Source: Prevotella denticola
Lineage (GTDB): Bacteria > Bacteroidota > Bacteroidia > Bacteroidales > Bacteroidaceae
DNA: 64,000 bases
Reading direction: 5' to 3'
NCBI RefSeq assembly: GCF_900454835.1
Contig: NZ_UGTM01000001.1
Location: 620,501-684,500 of the forward strand
Both the position numbers and the translations under genes were made by a program. How positions within the stretch are numbered: position 1 is the stretch's first letter; every line of letters starts with the position of its first letter. Shown one piece after another: positions 1 to 8,990 of the stretch. The notes under the pieces were generated by a model. The model saw only the letters and a list, made by a program, of their open reading frames with translations. It ran no database searches and had not been told where the DNA came from.

Positions 1-1031
1 ATTGAGCCATGCTGCCTTATGATTGTACGGCTGTCGATACCGATAATCTCCCGGCCGGGGAACGCCTCCTGTATGGTTTCTAATGCAGCCTTGTCCTTTT
101 CGGGCTGATGGTATGTGGGTACGAGTACGGCCCCGTTGATGACAAGGAAGTTGGCGTATGTCGCCGGCAGACGCTCGCCGTCATCGTAGACAGCATCCGT
201 CATCGGCAGCCGGAGCAGCCGGTAAGGATTTCCGTCAAGTGTGCGGAGTCGTTTCAACTGCTCCTCCAAGAGGTGGAAATCCTCGTAGTGCTCATCCTCC
301 TTGTCGTCACACCCTATATATAATAAGGTTTCATCCGGAGCAATCCGCACGATGGTATCAATATGTCCGTCGGTGTCATCGCCTGCCAGCTGACCGTGGT
401 CCAGCCAGACGACATGTTCCACATTCGGGAAGAGCAGGCGCAGCCGTCTGTCAATATCCTCTTTTGTGAGTGGCTGATTGCGGTGTGCAGCTGTCAGGCA
501 GCCGGTTGTCGTAAAGAGCGTATGGTCTCCGTCGCTTTCTATCGAACCGCCCTCCAGCACAAAGTCCTTGTGATTTTCCAGTGTACCGTGGAAGAGTCCT
601 GCTTCATAAACCTGCCGGTTGATACCGTTGTCCTTCTCGGCTGCAAACTTCCCGCCCCATCCGTTGAAACAGAAGTCGAGCAGGTGGATGGGCTGGAAGC
701 TGCCCTTGGGCTGCGCATCCGATACGAGGGAGATGGGAGCAACGTCTCGTGCCCACGTGTCATTGCTGTCACAGGCGAAGAGGGTTACCCGCCTCATCTG
801 TCTCTCTGTCAGTCTTTCTGCCAGTAAGGTGCGCACCTGTTCTGTGTTTCGTGTCGTGATGAGCAAGGCCTCATGGCGTGTAATGGCATCCGCCATCTGG
901 AGATAAACCTCGGTAATCTCTTTCAGGTAAGGCCGCCAGTCGGTGTCTTCGTGCGGCCATATCAGCATGACGCTGCTTTGCGGTTCCCATTCTGCAGGCA
1001 GCCTGAAACCGTGATGTCTGTTTGTGTTCAT
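1..1031 (-). CDS. aguA: Agmatine deiminase (3'-truncated by window edge)
   Basis: This enzyme hydrolyses agmatine to N-carbamoylputrescine and ammonia in putrescine synthesis. The frame reads open from ATG at 1031 to the window edge (about 343 residues), so only the last few residues, including the expected catalytic Cys after GSI, are missing. The N-terminus FRLPAEWEPQSSVMLIWPH is typical of the family. The guanidino-group deiminase motifs EGGSIESDGDHTLFTT and DDTDGHIDT supply the usual Glu/Asp/His active-site residues, and RTIIRQHGSI is the start of the final motif. The gene runs leftward, and its partner aguB lies about 8.8 kb to the right. The family also contains peptidylarginine deiminases, but the short length and lack of a signal peptide favour the agmatine enzyme. 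Confidence 0.9.
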   Translation of the reverse strand, partial: MNTNRHHGFRLPAEWEPQSSVMLIWPHEDTDWRPYLKEITEVYLQMADAITRHEALLITTRNTEQVRTLLAERLTERQMRRVTLFACDSNDTWARDVAPISLVSDAQPKGSFQPIHLLDFCFNGWGGKFAAEKDNGINRQVYEAGLFHGTLENHKDFVLEGGSIESDGDHTLFTTTGCLTAAHRNQPLTKEDIDRRLRLLFPNVEHVVWLDHGQLAGDDTDGHIDTIVRIAPDETLLYIGCDDKEDEHYEDFHLLEEQLKRLRTLDGNPYRLLRLPMTDAVYDDGERLPATYANFLVINGAVLVPTYHQPEKDKAALETIQEAFPGREIIGIDSRTIIRQHGS

Positions 1032-1035
1032 GGTG

Positions 1036-1043
1036 CAAAGGTA
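1036..1043 (-). promoter_or_regulatory. -7 box for aguA, nearly leaderless
   Basis: The reverse strand reads TACCTTTG, a match to the Bacteroidota -7 box TAnnTTTG. The box ends only 5 nt before the aguA ATG at 1031, so transcription would begin at or within a few bases of the start codon. No TTTG -33 box is seen at the usual distance. Confidence 0.45.
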
Positions 1044-1154
1044 AGAAAAGAAAACGTGATACGTATCTTCCAGCCTCCATTTTGTTATTGTAGTCTTATA
1101 TGTAGAATCTGGTTCTTTGGGAGGTGGACGATATGATCAAGCAGACAGTGCGGC

Positions 1155-1233
1155 TTGATGTAAGTCAACCAGGAGAGTTGATGTAAGTCAATTCTGTCGT
1201 TTGATATGTGTCAACAGCTTTGACGGAAGTCAA
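1155..1233. repeat. Four phased TTGAY-N4-GTCAA dyads
   Basis: Four 14-bp copies of TTGAYnnnnGTCAA start at 1155, 1178, 1201 and 1220. The first two are identical (TTGATGTAAGTCAA). Starts are 23, 23 and 19 bp apart, so the sites fall on roughly the same DNA face. Each is a partial dyad (TTGA/TCAA). The array ends about 37 bp upstream of the -33 box of the small ORF promoter, which suits a multi-site operator. Role is inferred. Confidence 0.7.
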
Positions 1234-1269
1234 CTTTTGCCCAAAAATCAAGGTAAAAAAGCAGTTTTC

Positions 1270-1301
1270 TTTGTGCAGAGCCGGGAAGTACACTAACTTT
1301 G
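1270..1301 (+). promoter_or_regulatory. Consensus Bacteroidota promoter for small ORF
   Basis: TTTG at 1270-1273, a 20-bp spacer and TAACTTTG at 1294-1301 match the -33/-7 consensus exactly. Transcription should start near 1307, giving a leader of about 120 nt. The leader has two short hairpins: CACCTC/GAGGTG (1325-1349) and ACTGAA/TTCAGT (1353-1369). Confidence 0.85.
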
Positions 1302-1426
1302 CAAACACAAAACAAAAGAACCGGCACCTCATCAGGATAACAAGAGGTGGCCACTGAAAGGGCTTCAGTCTCAATAGGCAGACACAAGTAAAAAGATTGT
1401 TTAACAAGAAAAGAAAGGAAAACGTT

Positions 1427-1531
1427 ATGAAAGAGAGAATCAAGAAAGCAAGCGTTATGCGTAAGCTGTTCAACTATCTGACAAACGTCATCAGTGAGTA
1501 CAATATGGGTCGTGCAACTTGTCTGGCATAA
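1427..1531 (+). CDS. Small protein of 34 residues, unknown function
   Basis: ATG at 1427 to TAA at 1529-1531 encodes 34 residues, beginning MKERIKKASVMRKLFNYL and ending GRATCLA. The N-terminal half is strongly basic and could form an amphipathic helix; there is one Cys near the C-terminus and no obvious transmembrane segment. A purine-rich AAGAAAGGAAAA stretch precedes the ATG. The ORF is framed by a consensus promoter (1270-1301) and a strong terminator (1602-1639), making a complete monocistronic unit with an array of four dyads upstream. I do not recognise the family. The alternative is that the transcript is a small RNA and the ORF is incidental, but precise framing by regulatory signals favours translation. 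Confidence 0.6.
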   Translation: MKERIKKASVMRKLFNYLTNVISEYNMGRATCLA

Positions 1532-1601
1532 GCCGGCAGCACGCTCATTCCTTACGCTAAGAGTTTAGAAAGAAAGTAAAGTTTGAGAGAATATAAAGAG
1601 A

Positions 1602-1639
1602 AATCGGATCGGAGTCCCTGTGGATTCCGGTCCGATTTT
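1602..1639 (+). terminator. Strong bidirectional hairpin terminator
   Basis: A 16-bp stem (1602-1617 with 1622-1637, two G-T pairs) and a 4-nt loop is followed by TTTT. It closes the small-ORF transcript. It also lies just past the stop of the leftward gene ending at 1654, and its reverse-strand flank is T-rich, so it may serve both. Confidence 0.85.
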
Positions 1640-1653
1640 CGTTTGCGGAGGGC

Positions 1654-3144
1654 TTACTTGTTGCCGGCTGCATCGTAATCGGCAATCAGCTGCCGCAGCC
1701 CTTCCAGTGTCCGGGTGTCATATTTGGAGGCATCCATATCTGGACGGTTCAGATATTCTGCTGTCAGTTTTGTCCTTGTCTTTGCGCTCCGTGTGCCCAA
1801 CAAAGCTTTGTCGCCAAGATAGATAGCTTCCTTTCTGTCCTTCAGCTTCAGATAAAGCTCGTCTTTATCCAATGGATGTTCCAGGATGTAGTTGCCCTTT
1901 CCGTCGGTAAAGCGTACCTCAAAGAACTGTGGGTGGCGTGTCCCGATATTGATGGAACCACTGCCGCCGGCATTCGTCAGCACACCGTCTTTCGATCCTT
2001 TTACGCCGATGTAGGTCTTGCCGCCTGCATAGACGGTTACGTTGTCGGCAGCCTTGAACTTCTGTTCGGTCTTGCCGTTCGCATCGTTGTGCGTCAGTGT
2101 TACGGCTGATCCCATTGCCGGAGCGTCAAGGTCGAGGATGCCACTGGTCCCTTTGCCCATCTTCTTTTCAATGGATTCATAGACGATGGTGATGCTGCCC
2201 TCATGTGTCGTACCGTCGGCAAGTACCACCTTGCCAGGCACATTATAGATGTTCACGGAAGCCTCCCTGGCCTCTTTCACCAGCTGTCGTTCTTCGTCGG
2301 CAGCCTGCTGTTCTTCTGCTTTTGCCTTGTTGGCCAGTCGCAGCTTGATGTTCTCCGTCATGTCTCCCAGTGCATAGCCGTTGGCAAGCAGTTTGGATAC
2401 CATGCGGCGTACCATCTCGTTCTCGGAGAGCTGGGGTGCCGTCTTGTATTGCAGGAAGGGAAGTTTCCTGTCATCACAGGTCGTTATATTGCTGAAGTTC
2501 TCGCTGCTGCTCCACGATTCGAGCTTGATCTCGGCTATCTGATTACCCACACGGTCCTTGATATAATAGTTTCTTTTCCCTAATGAAGGGTTATTGACAA
2601 GCACCTTTCCCACCATCTCTTTGTTGATGATGATGTCGCCGTTGTCGTTGATGGAGAAAGGATGCTGTGCGGTGAAGTCCTCATCAGCTTTCTCCATCTT
2701 TTTGACTACGGTATAGATGCTGTCCCATTTTGCAGAGAACGGACGTGAGCCTTGCCCGAAGAGGTCGGCAATGGCGGATTGGTTGATGCCGCTGCCGGCG
2801 ATGAGCTGGGGCTTGCTGTCTAACAGCTTGTAGACAAAGTACTTTGTGTTGGACAGAACAATCCTGTCTTTCGGGTTCTGCAGTTCAAAGACTGCGCCTT
2901 CGGGCGATGTGAACTGGAGCCAGTCTTCCGGTGTGCTGACGCCTTGTTTTGTCCTGTTCGTAATGAAGAATGTGAACACCTTTTTCCCATCAGGCGTAGA
3001 CAGGTCGCAGACTCTTTTCTCTTCTTTTACAAGTGCTACTGGTGTTCCGTCAAGTAATACCTCTCCTTTCTTGATTTTCAGATCCTGGGCGTGTGCGGAA
3101 AGCACCATGAAGCTGGCGATGAGGCCTAATACTGTTTTTCTCAT
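1654..3144 (-). CDS. Exported protein of unknown function
   Basis: A 496-residue protein with a clear Sec signal peptide (residues 1-19, cleavage after SAHA before QDLK). The mature part is hydrophilic with no further membrane segments, and probably periplasmic or surface. A Lys/Glu/Gln-rich segment near residues 270-292 looks like a short helix. It is followed by a beta-rich region (about 295-440) beginning NVPGKVVLADGTTHEGSITI with several short Gly-rich strands, resembling a repeated beta module. I do not recognise the family. It lies 122 nt downstream of a TonB-type receptor on the same strand without a visible promoter of its own, so the two may be co-transcribed. Confidence 0.8.
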   Translation of the reverse strand: MRKTVLGLIASFMVLSAHAQDLKIKKGEVLLDGTPVALVKEEKRVCDLSTPDGKKVFTFFITNRTKQGVSTPEDWLQFTSPEGAVFELQNPKDRIVLSNTKYFVYKLLDSKPQLIAGSGINQSAIADLFGQGSRPFSAKWDSIYTVVKKMEKADEDFTAQHPFSINDNGDIIINKEMVGKVLVNNPSLGKRNYYIKDRVGNQIAEIKLESWSSSENFSNITTCDDRKLPFLQYKTAPQLSENEMVRRMVSKLLANGYALGDMTENIKLRLANKAKAEEQQAADEERQLVKEAREASVNIYNVPGKVVLADGTTHEGSITIVYESIEKKMGKGTSGILDLDAPAMGSAVTLTHNDANGKTEQKFKAADNVTVYAGGKTYIGVKGSKDGVLTNAGGSGSINIGTRHPQFFEVRFTDGKGNYILEHPLDKDELYLKLKDRKEAIYLGDKALLGTRSAKTRTKLTAEYLNRPDMDASKYDTRTLEGLRQLIADYDAAGNK

Positions 3145-3266
3145 TTTACTTGTTTGATTTTGATGTTGTTGAATTTGTCCGTAGAGATATGGATTTTATG
3201 TCTGATGTCCGTGTTTCCGGTGAATGGAGTCCCCGGTGTCTGCCAGGTCTGTCTTGAGGGAGGCTC

Positions 3267-5675
3267 CTACAGTCGTTCCGCCTCCTTCACCCGGTTCTTG
3301 TCTGTTTCAAACTTTCTGCTTCCGAAGTTATAGTGTACACGGAAGAGTACCTGTCGGCTTTCGCTGTGCCCCCAGATGTCCAACTGCAATGCTCCCTTGC
3401 GTCCGTAACTGTCCCAACGTTCCGTGTGGAAGAGGTCGGTAACCATCAAGGACAGTGAGAGGCGGTCACGGAGCAGCCGTCTGCTCAGTCCGATGTCTAT
3501 GCTTCCGCTTGGCTTGAGCACCTCATAACTCCTGCCTTGACGCTTGCTTACATATTTAGCAGACAGCTCCATACGTATCTTTGCAGGCAGTTGTATGTCG
3601 TTTGAAAGGGTAAGATTGCACGATGGACGACGATAATCTTCTCTGTAGGTTTCGTAGTCAAGGTGGTTGACAAAGTAGCAGGCACCGATGTTTGTACTGA
3701 TGTCCCACCATGATGCGAGGCGTCTGTTATAGATAAGGTCAAGTGCCAGCTGCTTCTGCCTGCCGATGTTTTTGGTCGTCATGACAATGCTGTTCTTCTT
3801 GTAAGCATCGGGAAGTTGTGTGAAATAGTCGTTCAGCTGGTTGTAGGAGAGGGTAAGGCTAAGGTTGTTCTTGGTATAGCCTAATGAAATCTTATGGCCT
3901 ATCTGCGGCTGGATAAACGGATTTCCTTTCCAGTAGGTCAGCTCGTCCAGCAGATATTCAAAGGGGTTGAGGTCTTCATATCGCGGCTTGTCCTGTCGTT
4001 TGCTGTAGGCGAGTGTGAGCTTTGAACTGTTGTTGAGGTCGTAACTGACGGAGAGGTTGGGAAAGAACCTTGTGTGACAGTTCTTGTTCTCTTCCATCAC
4101 TGTTCCGTCCTGATAGGATTTCAATGTCCCTACAGTCTGCATATATTCAACCCGCAAGCCTGCAGAAGCCTGCAAACGCTTCCACTGCCGAGCATATTGC
4201 AGGTAGCCTTCAAGGTTTTCCTCTTGATAGGTAAACCTGTTTGACCTTGTGAGGTCAAGCACACCTTTTGCATAGAAGCCGAACCGGTTACGGCTTTCCA
4301 CCTTGGCAGCCTTGACACCTGCCATCAGTTCTCCGCCACGGTTGTTCTTCAATCTGTAGTCTATTGTTGACGACAGGATGTTGATAGTTTTCTTGTTTTC
4401 AGCCGGGTAGTTGTCTTCCCGCAGCAGCTTTCCGTCAGATGAGTAGAACGCATTGGGCTGCTGGTTCCTGCTCAATCCGTCAACGTGAATCCAGTCGGCA
4501 TTTGCAGCGATGCTTTGCTGTTCTGTGATGGCAAACTGATAGCCTATGCCCGTCGTATATTTTGTATTCTCCTGTTTGGTATAGTCGTTTCTTGCCTTCA
4601 ATATTTCATGGAGCGTTTCCCTACCTTTATATATCCATGTAGTGGTTGCCGTAACTCCCGGACCCGTCAGAGCGTCAATAGATGCGTTCAGCGTCAGCTT
4701 GTGTCGTTTGCTGGGCTGGAAGACAAAAGCCAGTCCGCCAGCGTAGGTGTTACGCTTGTCGGTATCGTCGGTCTCCGAGAAGTTGCGGTCGCCGTCCTGT
4801 ATCCTGTCAGTGCCATACTCCATGTCATAGTGCCCGATGTTGTGGCTGTAATTGATGCCCAGCTGCCATGTCCGACTGTTGTAAGCCATGCTGAAATCAG
4901 AACTCTGGCGCAGGTGGTTCCAGAAGGCGACACCATGAGAGGTGGCGATATAGAGTCCTCGTTCGTTGTTGTTCTTCAGTGTGATGTCGATAATACCGCC
5001 TGCTCCTTCCGAGTCGTAACTGGCATCGGGATGGGTGGAGGTGGTTATGCTGGCGATATTGGAAGACGGGATAGCACGCAGATAGGCAGTAAGAGCTTCA
5101 CCTTGCAGCCGTATGCGCTTTCCGTTCACATAGACAGTAGCACTGCCGAGGGCAGAAAGCGACAGATTCCCTTTGCTGTCAAGTCTCACACTGGGTGTAT
5201 GGCGCAGAACATCTAAGGAATTGCCAAGGTTGGCAAGATAAGACTGGGCTACGGAAATGCTTATCTTTCCGCTTTCCATCTTTATCAACGGGTGTCGTTT
5301 GCGGGCTGTAACAACAACGTTCTCCAGCTCTGTTCCGTCAGGGCGCAGGTAGATGTTATAAGTGTCGTTGTTGTCGGGAATGGAGAAGAGAACCGTGGTG
5401 TCACGGCATCCGATGGCTCCGCAATACAGCTGGTAACTGCCGTCCGTGAGCTGGTAGCTTAGTTTTCCGTCTGCTTCCGTCAGTCCATTGGCAACGACTT
5501 TGCCTGTTTTCTGGTCGGTAATGATAAGCGTTGCAGCGTCAACAGGCTCTTTTGTCTGCTGCTGGATGTGAAAAGTAACATTCTGTTGAGCCATGGCATG
5601 CGACGTATGAAGTAGCAGCAGGCCCATGATCAACAGAGAAAATGAAGCGGAACATTTGGTCTGTAGATTTGTCAT
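3267..5675 (-). CDS. TonB-type outer-membrane beta-barrel receptor
   Basis: An outer-membrane receptor-like protein of 802 residues. The first ATG in the open frame (5741) lies within the promoter -7 box, so the start at 5675 is chosen; it gives a proper signal peptide (MTNLQTKCSASFSLLIMGLL, cleavage after HAMA). A carboxypeptidase-regulatory-like domain follows (about residues 30-110), then a plug-like region (LENVVVTARKRHPLIKMESGKISI) and a large barrel ending in aromatic-rich strands (VLFRVHYNFGSRKF). This is the Bacteroidota outer-membrane beta-barrel family related to TonB receptors. No SusD partner is adjacent, so the substrate cannot be inferred. A second member of the same family sits at the right end of the window. 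Confidence 0.87.
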   Translation of the reverse strand: MTNLQTKCSASFSLLIMGLLLLHTSHAMAQQNVTFHIQQQTKEPVDAATLIITDQKTGKVVANGLTEADGKLSYQLTDGSYQLYCGAIGCRDTTVLFSIPDNNDTYNIYLRPDGTELENVVVTARKRHPLIKMESGKISISVAQSYLANLGNSLDVLRHTPSVRLDSKGNLSLSALGSATVYVNGKRIRLQGEALTAYLRAIPSSNIASITTSTHPDASYDSEGAGGIIDITLKNNNERGLYIATSHGVAFWNHLRQSSDFSMAYNSRTWQLGINYSHNIGHYDMEYGTDRIQDGDRNFSETDDTDKRNTYAGGLAFVFQPSKRHKLTLNASIDALTGPGVTATTTWIYKGRETLHEILKARNDYTKQENTKYTTGIGYQFAITEQQSIAANADWIHVDGLSRNQQPNAFYSSDGKLLREDNYPAENKKTINILSSTIDYRLKNNRGGELMAGVKAAKVESRNRFGFYAKGVLDLTRSNRFTYQEENLEGYLQYARQWKRLQASAGLRVEYMQTVGTLKSYQDGTVMEENKNCHTRFFPNLSVSYDLNNSSKLTLAYSKRQDKPRYEDLNPFEYLLDELTYWKGNPFIQPQIGHKISLGYTKNNLSLTLSYNQLNDYFTQLPDAYKKNSIVMTTKNIGRQKQLALDLIYNRRLASWWDISTNIGACYFVNHLDYETYREDYRRPSCNLTLSNDIQLPAKIRMELSAKYVSKRQGRSYEVLKPSGSIDIGLSRRLLRDRLSLSLMVTDLFHTERWDSYGRKGALQLDIWGHSESRQVLFRVHYNFGSRKFETDKNRVKEAERL

Positions 5676-5738
5676 CGATATAAGTTCAGTTTCGGTTTGT
5701 ATTAATTTGGTTTTTATCTGATAGGTTTGTATCGTCTG

Positions 5739-5746
5739 CAAATTTA
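5739..5746 (-). promoter_or_regulatory. -7 box for the receptor gene
   Basis: The reverse strand reads TAAATTTG followed by C, a match to TAnnTTTG. The predicted start site near 5733 lies downstream of the ORF's first ATG, which supports translation from 5675. No TTTG -33 box at the expected distance. Confidence 0.6.
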
Positions 5747-5890
5747 CGAAATAAATCCGGATTATATGTGTGGCCAGTCAAGGAATCTCTTTTTCTTTCA
5801 TCAGAGGGAAGCTCATTCTTGTCTGTGCTTGTGCAATGTATGGATAAGCGTGACACAGCAGGCTGTACTATTGTGAGTGGAAGCGGAAAC

Positions 5891-5977
5891 ATTCCCGACC
5901 GTCTGGGAACTGCATTCCCAGCTGTCGGGAATAGGATTCCCAGCCGTTGGGAACAGCGTTCCCGATACATCGGGAAA
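5891..5977. repeat. Four-unit palindromic array, TTCCC/GGGAA type, locus 1
   Basis: Four dyads of form TTCCC-N7-8-GGGAA, each 17-18 bp, separated by exactly 5 bp (CTGCA, TAGGA, CAGCG), giving a 22-23 bp period. Inner bases vary while the arms are conserved. The array lies between the divergent promoters of the receptor gene and lptD. Related arrays occur at 12583 and 54999. Confidence 0.85.
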
Positions 5978-6120
5978 TCAACGCAAGTGTAGTTGAATGT
6001 TTTTGGTTGACTGCTTTTTGTCTTGCTTCTAAACTTGGTCGACGGGTTTTAGAAAGGATGGAGGGATTTCCCGAAAACGTTAAAATAGCGTAATGGTAGT
6101 TGTTTTCGGCATTATTTGAG

Positions 6121-6128
6121 TATTTTTG
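6121..6128 (+). promoter_or_regulatory. -7 box for lptD
   Basis: TATTTTTG matches TAnnTTTG and lies 15 bp upstream of the lptD ATG. No exact TTTG at -33. Confidence 0.6.
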
Positions 6129-6143
6129 CACGTTATTTAGGCA

Positions 6144-8990
6144 ATGAGAAATAAGAGCATTATACTCCTTCTGTCGTTTGCCATCGTCTGTGCGATGGCA
6201 AGTGTCAATATGCCTGTTCCGAAGGGTAAGAAAGCCCGGAAAGCAAAAGCCAGCACGATTGTGGTTGACAGTCTGCTGCAGGGACAGGGGACAGGAACGG
6301 ACAAGGAAGGCGGCAGGCATATTCCAGATACCACGAAGATGGATTCTCTCCAGCTGGCGATCTACCATCATAATAAGGCCATCGACGACTCCATCCGTGC
6401 CGACAGTATGATGCGGGCACGCTCGAACGGCATCGATGCACCGGTAAAGTACTCGGCTGACGACTCCCTCGTCTACGATGCGGCCACGGGAACGGCCTTT
6501 CTGTATGGCAATGCGAAGGTGGATTATGAGAACATGAAGCTTGCGAGCGACAAGGTCTTCATGAACCTTGACAGCAGTACGGTGCGCGCCACGGGAACGG
6601 CCGACTCGGCGGAGGAAGACGGCATAAAGGGGAAACCGCTCTTCACGATGGGCAAGGACGAGTACAAGAGCGATACGATGGCCTTCAACTTCAAGTCGAA
6701 AAAAGGCCTGATCAAAGGGGTCTATACCGAGCAGCAGGACGGCTTCCTCAGTGGTGAGGTGGGCAAGCGCGACTCTTCGGGTGTCATCTATTTGCAGCAT
6801 GGCCGCTACACCACCTGTGATGATCCTCACCCCGACTTCTACATCGCCCTCTCGCGTGCCAAGGTGCGTCCGGGCAAGGATGTCGTCTTCGGTCCGGCCT
6901 ATCTGGTCGTGGCCGACGTCCCCCTTCCGTTGGCAATCCCCTACGGGTTCTTCCCTTTTTCGAAGAAATATTCGAGTGGCTTCATCATGCCGAACTACGG
7001 TGATGAGAACGACCGCGGGTTCTATCTGCGCGACGGCGGTTATTATTTCGCCATCAGCGATAAGTGGGACCTGAAGCTCCTGGGGGAGATTTACACCAAG
7101 GGGTCGTGGGGCGTTTCGGCAGCCAGCAACTACCGGAAACGCTACCGGTATTCCGGCTCGTTCCTCTTCAGTTACCAGGATTCGAAGACCGGCGACAAGG
7201 GACTGCCGGACTTCACGGAGCAGGAGAGCTTCAAGATACAGTGGAGCCACCGGCAGGATCCCAAGGCTAACCCCTACAGTTCGCTGGCGGCAAGCGTGAA
7301 CTTCGCCACGTCGAGCTATGAACGCAATAACCTCAACAGCATGTACAATCCGCAGACGCTTACGCAGTCTACCCGTACATCGTCCGTCAGCTGGAGCACG
7401 AATTTCTCAAGTATAGGCCTCTCCTTGAGTGCTACGACCAATCTGGCACAGAATATGCGCGACTCGACTATCCAGATGACGCTTCCTGACTTGAACATCA
7501 GTCTGAGCCGTTTCTATCCGTTCAAGCGCAAGCACGCTGTGGGCAAGGAACGGTGGTATGAGAAGATTTCAATGAGTTATACCGGCCAGCTGTCCAATTC
7601 CATCTCCACCAAGGAAGACAGGCTGCTGCATGCCAACCTTTTCAAGGACTGGAAGAATGCCTTTCAGCATACAATCCCTGTGCAGGCGAACTTCACCGTG
7701 TTCAATTACATCAATGTCACACCGTCGTTCAACTTTACGGACCGTATGTATTCTAAGAAAGTGCTGCGGGGATGGGACAATGTAAAACAGAAGGAGGTCG
7801 TGACAGATACCACATACGGCTTCCACAACGTGTATAACTGGAGCATGAGCGTGGGAGCCAGCACGAAGCTGTATGGATTCTGGACACCGAGCAGGAAACT
7901 CTTTGGTGATAAGATCCAGGCTATCCGCCATGTCATCACGCCGCAGATATCGTTTTCCTATTCACCTAATTTCGGCGCACGCCGTTATGGTTATTATGAC
8001 AGTTACCAGTACACGGATGCCAGCGGTAACGTGAAACTCGTTGAGTACTCGCCTTATCAGGATGAATTGTACAGCGTCCCCGGGAAGTACAAGACCGAGA
8101 TGATCAGTTGGGACGTAAGCAACAACATCGAGATGAAGGTCAAGAGTGACAAGGACTCTACGGGCTTCAGGAAGATAAGCATCATCGACGAGCTGGGAGC
8201 GAGCATGTCGTACAATGCCGCTGCCGACTACCATCGCTGGAGCGACCTCAGCGTGCGCCTGCGTCTGAAGTGGTGGAAGAACTATACCTTCTCCATGAAT
8301 GCGCAGTTTGCCACCTATGCTTACGAGCTCGATGCCAACGGCAAACCTTATGTCGGCAACCATACGGAATGGGGTTATGGCCGGCTGCCCCGCTTCCAGG
8401 GAATGTCGCAGAATTTCTCGTTTACTTTGAATCCGGAAAAACTGAAGAAGTGGTTCGGACATAAGGATGACAAGGAGGATGACAAGGTGGAGGGAGACAG
8501 TGACGGTCTTGATACGGACATTGAATCCAATATGGATGACGACCTTGAAAAGGGGAAGTATGCGGCAAAGAAGAAGCGCGGCAACATTGCCGAGACGGAC
8601 GACAACGGTTATATGCGCTTCAATATGCCGTGGTCGCTGACAATCGGCTATGGCATCACGATGCGTGAGAATACGGCCGGACGGTTCAATACCAAGACGA
8701 TGCGTTATCCTTATAAGTTCACGCAGACGCTGAACTTCTCGGGGAACATCCGCATCAGTGACGGCTGGAACATCAACTTCTCCAGCGGCTACGACTTCGA
8801 AAACCATGCCATGAGCATGACTACGGCCAGTCTGTCGCGCGACCTTCATTGCTTCAATATGAGCGCGTCGGTGGTGCTGGCACCATATACATCGTATAAC
8901 TTTACCTTCCGTTGCAATGCCTCGACGCTGACGGATGCGCTGAAGTATGACAAGCGGAGCGGCATCAGCAATGCCGTCCAGTGGTATTGA
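6144..8990 (+). CDS. lptD: LPS-assembly outer-membrane protein LptD
   Basis: The outer-membrane translocon component that inserts lipopolysaccharide into the outer leaflet. The protein has 948 residues with an N-terminal signal-like segment (LLLSFAIVCAMA). An OstA/LptA-like beta-jellyroll covers about residues 100-240 (GTAFLYGNAKVDYENMKLASDKV), followed by the family's YTTCDDPHPDFYI block and a large beta-barrel with repeated aromatic strands. Residues about 772-812 form a highly acidic Asp/Glu/Lys stretch between barrel strands, probably a surface loop. It appears monocistronic, with its own -7 box. The length suits Bacteroidota LptD, which is longer than the enterobacterial protein. Confidence 0.9.
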   Translation: MRNKSIILLLSFAIVCAMASVNMPVPKGKKARKAKASTIVVDSLLQGQGTGTDKEGGRHIPDTTKMDSLQLAIYHHNKAIDDSIRADSMMRARSNGIDAPVKYSADDSLVYDAATGTAFLYGNAKVDYENMKLASDKVFMNLDSSTVRATGTADSAEEDGIKGKPLFTMGKDEYKSDTMAFNFKSKKGLIKGVYTEQQDGFLSGEVGKRDSSGVIYLQHGRYTTCDDPHPDFYIALSRAKVRPGKDVVFGPAYLVVADVPLPLAIPYGFFPFSKKYSSGFIMPNYGDENDRGFYLRDGGYYFAISDKWDLKLLGEIYTKGSWGVSAASNYRKRYRYSGSFLFSYQDSKTGDKGLPDFTEQESFKIQWSHRQDPKANPYSSLAASVNFATSSYERNNLNSMYNPQTLTQSTRTSSVSWSTNFSSIGLSLSATTNLAQNMRDSTIQMTLPDLNISLSRFYPFKRKHAVGKERWYEKISMSYTGQLSNSISTKEDRLLHANLFKDWKNAFQHTIPVQANFTVFNYINVTPSFNFTDRMYSKKVLRGWDNVKQKEVVTDTTYGFHNVYNWSMSVGASTKLYGFWTPSRKLFGDKIQAIRHVITPQISFSYSPNFGARRYGYYDSYQYTDASGNVKLVEYSPYQDELYSVPGKYKTEMISWDVSNNIEMKVKSDKDSTGFRKISIIDELGASMSYNAAADYHRWSDLSVRLRLKWWKNYTFSMNAQFATYAYELDANGKPYVGNHTEWGYGRLPRFQGMSQNFSFTLNPEKLKKWFGHKDDKEDDKVEGDSDGLDTDIESNMDDDLEKGKYAAKKKRGNIAETDDNGYMRFNMPWSLTIGYGITMRENTAGRFNTKTMRYPYKFTQTLNFSGNIRISDGWNINFSSGYDFENHAMSMTTASLSRDLHCFNMSASVVLAPYTSYNFTFRCNASTLTDALKYDKRSGISNAVQWY

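Noticed and set aside
1165..1473. 102-residue leftward frame in the small-gene locus
   Set aside because: Hydrophobic translation produced by A/T-rich leader sequence. The rightward promoter, ORF and terminator explain the region better.
5891..5977. Possible CRISPR array (regular short repeats)
   Set aside because: Repeat units are only 17-18 bp with 5-bp gaps, the repeats differ inside, and there are no cas genes anywhere in the window.
5868..7250. 460-residue open frame antisense to lptD
   Set aside because: It runs opposite to lptD, has no promoter or family resemblance, and begins inside the GGGAA array region. It is a shadow of codon bias in lptD.
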